Shown in pieces: positions 57,001-64,000 of a stretch of 64,000 nucleotides of DNA. The position numbers and the translations under genes are program-made. This DNA comes from Actinernus sp. WN-2022 (Eukaryota > Cnidaria > Anthozoa > Actiniaria > Actinernidae): positions 89,169,181 to 89,233,180 of the forward strand of contig JAOWCC010001589.1 of assembly GCA_030867875.1 (NCBI GenBank). The letters run 5' to 3'. The notes beneath the pieces are model-generated. The model saw nothing but the letters and a program-made list of their open reading frames with translations, was not told where the DNA came from and searched no databases. Each line of letters starts with the position of its first letter. Position 1 is the first letter of the stretch.

Positions 57001-57410
57001 TCTACAGGAAAAACTCCCTCACGTACGTACTGCGAAGTTTCAGGGAGGTCCTGCAACAAGAAGCTTTTGCACCTCTCTCAAATTGGTTTCTTACCAGGTA
57101 ATATAACTACTGATCATATTTTCTCCTTACACACTTTGATTGATAAATACTGGTAGTCAATACCACAAGAGGAAAATTATGTTGTTGTTTTGTAGATTTC
57201 CGAAAAGCATTTGATTCAGTTTGGCACCCTGGCTTACTAAGGAAATTACTCAATTATGAAATAGACGGTGACTTTTTTCGTCTGATTTCTGACATGTATT
57301 AAAAAAAACCGGAATATTGTATCAAGTCAGGAAATATGAGATCTATAAGTATTTATTAGGGGTTCATCAAGGTTGTATTCTATTCCCTTTGTTATTTAAT
57401 TTATATTTAA
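57001..57410 (+). mobile_element. LINE reverse-transcriptase fragment, left part
   Basis: Decayed RT core: SQIGFLPGNITTDHIFSLHT, VDFRKAFDSVWHPGLLRKLL (RT domain A-like motif) and VHQGCILFPLLFNLYL. Has frameshifts and stops. Interrupted at 57410 by the DNA transposon and resumed at 60276. Confidence 0.85.
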
Positions 57411-57991
57411 GGTGGTAAGATACCATGAAAATGCAACATTTTGAGATTGTGTCTGGGGGATTTATTCTTATTATCAATAGTTTGTACATGGTAAGAGAAA
57501 TATTTTGACAGTGTGCGACAGTCAGTGGTTGCCATGGTAACTGGACCACGCCCAATTTATCATCTTAAAAGGGCCTTCACGCCAACAGCTCTAGCTCTCC
57601 AGTCTAAAATATTAGGGTGCTGAAACGTCTAGAATGTGTTCTTTGGTTATGAAAGTATGTCATGAACCTAAAATTTAAAGCAATTACTAAGTTATATTAA
57701 AATTATAGCAATGCTAATGAAAACCAACATTTTTAGGGCCACGCCCATCTTGAAATTTGATCCTAAAAGGGCCATAGTAAGATTCAAATAATTTTTTTTA
57801 GGTTTATGACATCAAATACCTATCCAAGAGATTGTGTGCCAATTTTCACATAGTTATGATGCATATTCTCTTAGTTATGCATGTTAAGCCTGATAAGGTT
57901 GTCATAAAATCTAAACCCAGAGAAAATTGACTTGAAAAATTGAATAGCGTCTCACTTCATATCAAGTAATTGTCAGAAAGGGAGAAATCCC

Positions 57992-59584
57992 TTAGAAGGC
58001 TCCTGCACCATATGTTGGTCCCTCTGCCTGCTGGGTTTTGTCACTCTTTCTTTTTCTGAGCCCTCTGAGCACTTTTCTTCTCTTCTTAGTGGCGTCTCTC
58101 TCTTTCATCTCTGCACTGTAAATACGTTCATATTCTAGTTTCGTGCAGCCCTCCTCTGTATATTTGCCACTCTCAATTCCAAGTGCATCATAAAGCTGGA
58201 GCACAGTATTTGCCCCCATATTGAAATGGCAGACAGCATCAAACAAACCAAATTCTAATAAGTCTCTGCCTACATAAACCTCCTTGGGCACTCTCTGCCA
58301 GATCATGCCATTGAAAGACTCGTTTTGGTTTTGTGTCTTTCCATGTAAGCATTTCAACAGGAGTTGGTCCTCACTTAATTTATTGTATGTTGGCTTGACC
58401 TTTGCTATAACTGCAAGAGGAAGTCCTGGCCCATGTTTGTAGCTGCTTGTTTGGCCTTTGGCTTTGTTCTGTTGGTATTTACACCAGCTGGAAGCCCCGG
58501 TTGGACAATGATCATGCAGGATTTGATTAGCATTAGACGCACAATGGAAAAGACCTGCATAAACTGCAGACTTCATTCCAGGAAGGTTGCCAACATTAGA
58601 TCTTATGGCAATGCCATAGTAATTCTGAAGCTTGTCAATCAGTGCATCTGTCAGTTTTCCCTTTCCTCCTAAACCAGTCGTCTCCTTCTTTAATTTTCTC
58701 AGAGCATTTCCAACCCGCTTCTGGACATGGCCAATGCATTCCTTTTTCTCCACTTCTACATGTAGATCTGCTTCGTCATCCTTGTACACATCCTTAACCC
58801 TCTTAAAACTCTTGCTGTCTCCATCTCCATACAGTTCTGTGTATCTCAAATTGTTAAGTGTGACTGAACGTTGAAATATACGCTCAGTTCCCTCTGCTTC
58901 CATGGCTGGTGAAGAACCTTTAAAGTTGGCCTTACAGTTATTATGGTCTGCCCTCCATAAGCGGTACTCCTCACTCTCTTTATCCAAAGGAGCATAAAGC
59001 TGACATCGCTTACAGACCTGCGTTAAGGCCTCAACATCCAATATCTTTCCAGTTTCCATAGAAATAGCTGCAACACATCCATTTTGTGATGAATAGCCTC
59101 TTCTCTGCCAAGTACCATCACATGAAATAGCACAATTAATAGGTTCATTGCCCACAGCACCCTTTAACTGCTTAACTTCATCAGCTGCACTAGCCATACT
59201 GTGCTGTGCAATCTGCTTCAGATGCTTAGCGATAGTAACAACATTCTTGCTATATGCCTTTGCTGTTGGGGGAGGAGGCATGTTCATGAGTGTGCAGAAT
59301 TTCTTTGCTCCACTATGGCCCTTGCCCAAAGCCCTCATGGAATACACCAGTCGTCGATTCACTTCAAAGCTTCGATTTTGCTTCTTTGAAGTACAAAATT
59401 CGTGTCTCCAGCCACAGCTAACACATAAAAGCTTTAGAAATGATGCACATCCCTTTCTGGATAGCAAATTTTCCATCAGGGACAAAGTGAAATCTGCACA
59501 ATCCGGGCATCGCAGAGAGGAAAACATATTACATAAGTTCTCCATGTCACACAGTCTAAATCCCGTAAATGCGTAATCGTACAT
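57992..59584 (-). CDS. Kolobok/Mutator-like transposase
   Basis: A 530-residue frame, which would cut and paste the element at TTAA. Residues 26-57 have two CxxC pairs (CPDC, CVSC), a likely zinc ribbon. A DDE-type core is suggested by D156 in ISCDGTWQRRG, D254/D256 in YGDGDSKS and E422 in QNQNESFNG. GHVQKRVGNALRKL (residues 285-298) and a His/Cys cluster (HDHC...C, 357-368) also fit this family. The C-terminus is basic (KKRRKVLRGLRKRKSDK). The N-terminal part continues in another frame at 59578-59835, so the complete protein needs a frame change near 59580. Apart from this it is uninterrupted, so the insertion is young or still active. Confidence 0.85.
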   Translation of the reverse strand: MYDYAFTGFRLCDMENLCNMFSSLRCPDCADFTLSLMENLLSRKGCASFLKLLCVSCGWRHEFCTSKKQNRSFEVNRRLVYSMRALGKGHSGAKKFCTLMNMPPPPTAKAYSKNVVTIAKHLKQIAQHSMASAADEVKQLKGAVGNEPINCAISCDGTWQRRGYSSQNGCVAAISMETGKILDVEALTQVCKRCQLYAPLDKESEEYRLWRADHNNCKANFKGSSPAMEAEGTERIFQRSVTLNNLRYTELYGDGDSKSFKRVKDVYKDDEADLHVEVEKKECIGHVQKRVGNALRKLKKETTGLGGKGKLTDALIDKLQNYYGIAIRSNVGNLPGMKSAVYAGLFHCASNANQILHDHCPTGASSWCKYQQNKAKGQTSSYKHGPGLPLAVIAKVKPTYNKLSEDQLLLKCLHGKTQNQNESFNGMIWQRVPKEVYVGRDLLEFGLFDAVCHFNMGANTVLQLYDALGIESGKYTEEGCTKLEYERIYSAEMKERDATKKRRKVLRGLRKRKSDKTQQAEGPTYGAGAF

Positions 59585-59835
59585 GTACTTCCAGCATCAC
59601 TTCCTTCTGCTGTATCACTTTGCTTGACTTTGTGGGGCTTTTTTGACTGTAGTTTTTTAAACGAAACAGACTTTCCAAGCCCTATTTCCTCCTCATTTGG
59701 GTTGGAACTTTCGCCATGTGACTCTGTGCTGTCTACCGACTGTTCATCTCCCGTCTTCGTTTGTTTGCTCGTCCTAGCGAACTGATTCCCTGAGAATTGT
59801 CTCTTAGGACGCCGAACTGAGCGACTCTTCCCCAT
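59578..59835 (-). CDS. Transposase N-terminal segment, frame-shifted from the main ORF
   Basis: Begins MGKSRSVRRPKRQFSGNQFA, a basic start typical of this transposase family, then an acidic Ser-rich linker ending SDAGST. The next residues of the family protein appear one frame over (YDYAFTGFRL). Either a one-base indel, a sequencing error, or an unrecognised short intron. Confidence 0.65.
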
Positions 59836-60275
59836 AACAAAGTTATAGAGAGCGACTAAGTAATAATTATTAGAATTTTAGAGAAGGTACAAATGATAAA
59901 CGCGAAGAACGTGGCGAGCTAGCTTTCGATTTGAAGTAAATATACGATTCAGTAACAAAATGGCGGAAATATCGACTTCTCTCCCCAGTCCACCCCGAAG
60001 AGAATACACAGGCTGACCAAGAGCGAAAACCCGACGCTTTTTAATCAAAAGGGGGCGATTTAACAAAAGAAAGGACGCATAAACAAACCTGTTGCCCCTA
60101 GCAACCATACACCTAACTTTTAAAAATGAAGAAAAAAGGACTTAAAAAATCAATTTCGGATAAAAAGGCAAACGTTTTCATATTTGCAGATAAATTTTAG
60201 TTCTAAATCAGTGAAAAAAGGTTTTGTCGCACTTTGCTCCAATTTTGGTAAATTTTGAGTACCATACCACCTTAA

Positions 60276-61040
60276 ATAACCTTCCACTGATTCATTTTAC
60301 AAAACACCGATGGACTGGACCCGATTACCCGACCTAACGGTTCTCTGCTGAACTCCTTATTCTATGCTAGTGCCACGGGTCTTCAAAGGAGTATTAATAC
60401 TTTACAACAATTTCGTAAGGATTGAATGATGTCGGTAATACTAAAAAGACGTCATTTTTACGTCGTCATTTTTCAGAAACAACGGTATAAAATCTACTAT
60501 CGAGAAATATATATATACATTCTTTTAAAACGGTTCACAGATCACTAATTTTCCCGACTATACTTACCTGGGATTCTCGATTTCAAGCAGTTCACGAACG
60601 GTAGCTTTTCAAAGTCAAAGCTAAATTCTACTGAGAAAACGAGGCGTTCTAAAGTATGCAATAAGTTATTTGACACCTTATTTTCTCCTATTTTATTATA
60701 TAGCTCAGAAATATGGGGAGCCTATGATAACAATGGGAAACACTGAGACCCAGTTGAACGACTTCATTCACAATTTTTTAAATACTATCTTGGGCTTAAC
60801 AAACGGGCCCCTAATGTGGCTACTCGGAAGAAAGTTGGGCGATTATCGTTAAAATCTTTTATTTACCGGAATATACTACATTTCTGATGCATCTTCAAGA
60901 CCTCCCCGAAGATAGTATTGCCAAGCAGTGTTTATATATTTCAAACGACCTCGCGTCGTCTAATAAGCCAAAGTTGATAAGCCGTTTTAGATACATTCCA
61001 GTTCTAATATAGGATCCTTTAATCTCACTTAACGATCGAA
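60276..61040 (+). mobile_element. LINE reverse-transcriptase fragment, right part
   Basis: Continues the RT after the transposon: NNLP, then NSLFYASATGLQRSINTL, and further on a degenerate AEIWGAYDN...FFKYYLGLNKRAP region. Many stops; clearly dead. Confidence 0.75.
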
Positions 61041-61051
61041 ATCAAGTAATA

Positions 61052-61205
61052 CAGTCAATGCCAAAAAGGTTGTCCAGCAGAACATAATATAATACTTTAA
61101 TATCCATTGTTTTGGCCTATTGTTTTGGTCTAGACAATAGCCCAAAACAATGGATATTATAGTATTATATTATGTTCTGCTGGACAACCTTTTTGGCATT
61201 GACTG
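61052..61205. mobile_element. 154-bp hairpin MITE with TA target site
   Basis: CAGTCAATGCCAAAAAGGTT at one end and its inverse at the other; the arms pair for about 70 bp. TA flanks both ends, as in Tc1/mariner-type elements. Confidence 0.85.
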
Positions 61206-63678
61206 TATATATATATATCATATATATCTAATGCCAAACTGAATATTACAAAACAATCCAAGTTACATCAGATGAGACTTATTCAATTATTAAACAAGTA
61301 GCTTTCCTTTTATTCAACGTTTAAAGTTGATACCAAAAGTTCCGATTGCTTTTATATTTGTAAAAAATATTTTGTTTCAAGGCCCCAGTAAAAAACTCTT
61401 CGGAGACATGGGCTCCCTGGTAAAATATCATTATTATTAAATAGACAATCGACTGAGACTAAAATGTTGATTACGACGCCCTGTATCTGACTGGGCCTTA
61501 TAAACATGACTTGTTCAAGGCTTGCTCTCAGTGTGTTATTTAGTTTAATTCTGCTTACAAGCAAACTATCAAAGTCAGAATTACGGAAAACCTGATTTTG
61601 ACTGACAGAATCTCATTTCAGATGACACTTAGTTTTGCTGATGCTAACGGTGGATAAACTTGCCAATCAAAATGCCGCCGACCAGTACGATAGGTATATT
61701 GATCGTTAGTCATATTTAAGTCTAAAGGAAAAATATTAAAATTTGATAATGTGTGAATTTGTTGCTGTTCATTTTTGCCAAATTGCTTCCTGGTTTGACA
61801 TCATTAGGGACATCGGAACGTGCCAATTTTTTAAATGCTCTCGTCAATTCAAGCACTGACCTAAGTTCTCCATTTCCGATTGCTAACATATTATGAAGTG
61901 CTCGCCCAAGGCCAAAAGAGCTCATTCGTCACTAACCTAACCCCCTAACCTTAACTTCTGAACATTGTGATTCAAATCTGTTATTACCATAAACGGATGG
62001 TCTCGTGCCGAGCCATGCATGGCTAGAGCAGTCCAACGGCAAGGAAGGTGGACAATTGAAACTATACCACAATTAGCACCTTTCTGCATCATTGGCTTAA
62101 ACATCAAAATCTATCAAAATTTGAAGAAGAATATAATTTTCTCAGTTGTTTTTAACATATTTGAACTGCATCAATGTAGCGAAAACTCTCGTAACTTTAA
62201 ATATGACGAAAATTCAACGTGGGGAACATTTTTAAATGGTTATTGTTTTGGACTCTTCTGATTGGACGAAATGTTTTCACACAAAGGGAAAGTACTTTTA
62301 AAAAACACAGTTTCAGTGGATTCGATTTCAGGAATTTATTATTTAAGGTTGATGAGTTGTCAGAAAATTCTACCGTGGGGGAAATAAATTCAGAATCTGA
62401 ATAACAGAATTGCGCCTAGTTTTACACGGATTGTTTCTTATAAATTTGTATAGATTTAGATGTGTTGTAATGATCAATGAGTGTTATTGAATAAATGTGT
62501 ATATTTTGCACAACAGCGAAAAACTGGGTGTAGTCAAAACCAAAATTTATAAATTTGGTAAAACACGAATTGTTAAAGACGTTTGCTTGAGACAAATGAG
62601 CCTACTGCGTTTGCGCAAACGTCAATCAATCTGAATTGAGATCCTGGCGCGGTGGAGGTTATTTTTGTCAAATTGCAAAGAGGTTAATTCAACATGTTGC
62701 ACGAAATGTACTCATTCCTATTCCCGCCAGTTTAGTTGCCTTGCAAAATCTATTGATTGCGAGGCAACAATGACTTTTTGTTCTATGTTTGCAGAGATTT
62801 CAGCTCCTTCAGTCGGAGACTTTGATTTTGCTTTTGAAGCATTTAAATCGGCGCCGGCGCCGAAGAACATTTATCCTCTTTGATAACCGATTTGCTGGCC
62901 GGATATTCGTGAAAAACCACCCGATAGTGTGATAGGGAAGCTCTGCGACCCAATAGTAGTTGTATGCCGGATGACCTGAGTGTCCTTGTCCTCAGAAATT
63001 CCGAGAAAACGGTGAACGAGCATCCATGTCCATGTCTCTCGGATCCATCGCGAAATGTCGGGAAACCCTTGTCACGAGAACTGGTTTGATTATTTTGCAT
63101 AGGTCGATCAATTTGCAATCGATGACTGATTGCTGTCAAGTAACAAAGGTTTTTCACGCTCTGCAGTAAGACGACGGCATCTTTGAAGTTTGGTATCGTT
63201 TGACAGATTTTTTCGCAAATCAAACAAAGTTTCTCGTAGTGCAAACAGGGCCTTACTGTAAAATATAATCGCAATCCCTTAATTGAACTCATCTCGACAA
63301 GATGTTATTTACTTTTCTATAATAATGACGGTAATCCTACAGTACGTCTGTTTCATCACGGTTTATCATACTGATATCACTACCGTTGGTTTTTCAGAAC
63401 ACATTTTTAACCAACTAGGTTTTGCATGAATACACTCGTAAAGTCAGTTAACTATAAAGGTAAATAGGATATTTGTTAATGAGTGACGTGTCAAACCCGT
63501 AACTGAAGAAACTCCTCATGCACAAACACCACAGTTCAGTTGCCAGTAAACTACTTTTTCTACTGATCCGGCAATAACACTGACTACTTTATATGACATT
63601 TCAAATATTATCTTCGAGATCATATACTTCAACTCTATAGGACGTCCACTGCTGACACCTACTAATGTTATTTAACAC
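61206..63678. other. Non-coding; no supported gene
   Basis: A small open frame at 61722-61925 (minus; MSSFGLGRALHNMLAIGNGE) and one at 62843-63292 (minus, 149 codons) have ATGs but no domain, homology or splice support. Confidence 0.35.

Positions 63679-64000
<322 letters not shown>

Larger units (their letters stand above)
57411..60271 (-). mobile_element. Kolobok-like DNA transposon, 2,861 bp, TTAA target duplication
   Basis: Termini GGTGGTAAGATACC (left) and GGTATGGTACC-type inverted end (right, TACCACC). TTAA flanks both ends (57407-57410, 60272-60275). Encodes a Mutator-like/Kolobok transposase on the minus strand. Removing the element and one TTAA rejoins the LINE reading frame (NLYL-NNLP). 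Confidence 0.9.

Noticed and set aside
62843..63292. A 149-codon minus-strand ORF
   Set aside because: It has an ATG but no family features; composition is not clearly coding, and a donor-like site follows 12 codons in.

Overview
The window is animal nuclear DNA: AT-rich, with short coding exons bounded by GT/AG introns, tRNA-derived SINE and LINE relics, many short inverted-repeat (MITE-like) elements, and minisatellites. Several repeats (the ACTAGCCTGCG hairpin, the CCCCGGGGGG element, the SINE head, the AAACGGATGCAACAT element) look like ones I associate with corals and sea anemones. An anthozoan cnidarian is my best guess, from memory rather than a search.

The main content is a convergent pair of paralogous Rho guanine-nucleotide exchange factor (RhoGEF) genes with a DH (Dbl-homology) domain. 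The plus-strand copy runs from about 13.9 kb (possibly 10.5 kb) to 23.3 kb. The minus-strand copy runs from at least 41.8 kb (possibly 43.3, 47.2 or 55.4 kb) down to 31.5 kb. The first two DH exons have identical lengths (77 and 53 nt) in both copies, and intron phases match throughout the DH domain. Neither copy shows a PH domain after the DH domain. Both instead have a long Ser-rich tail with shared short motifs near the C-terminus. The minus copy reads intact through the DH domain. The plus copy carries two single-base deletions in DH exons, which are either sequencing or assembly errors or early pseudogenisation.

Layout: 0.3-0.7 kb, first coding exon of a predicted type II membrane protein (minus strand). 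1-10 kb, mobile elements: a 727-bp TTAA-flanked element with 194-bp inverted repeats, a 1.04-kb inverted-repeat element with six perfect CRE sites, a LINE 3' end, a 109-bp tandem array, a purine/pyrimidine hairpin and a SINE. 10.5-23.3 kb, plus-strand RhoGEF, with a composite MITE/LINE and a 30-bp minisatellite in its introns. 23.3-31.5 kb, a gap rich in palindromic elements. 31.5-55.4 kb, minus-strand RhoGEF; one intron holds a 2.3-kb inverted-repeat insertion that carries 54-bp and 20-bp minisatellites. 57.0-61.0 kb, a decayed LINE split by a 2,861-bp Kolobok-like DNA transposon at a duplicated TTAA. The last 320 bases are a pure GATA microsatellite that runs off the window.

Only the two RhoGEFs, the membrane-protein exon and the transposase are supported as protein-coding. 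Most other open frames lie in repeats or introns. All exon boundaries were read by eye from splice consensus, frame continuity and comparison of the two paralogs.
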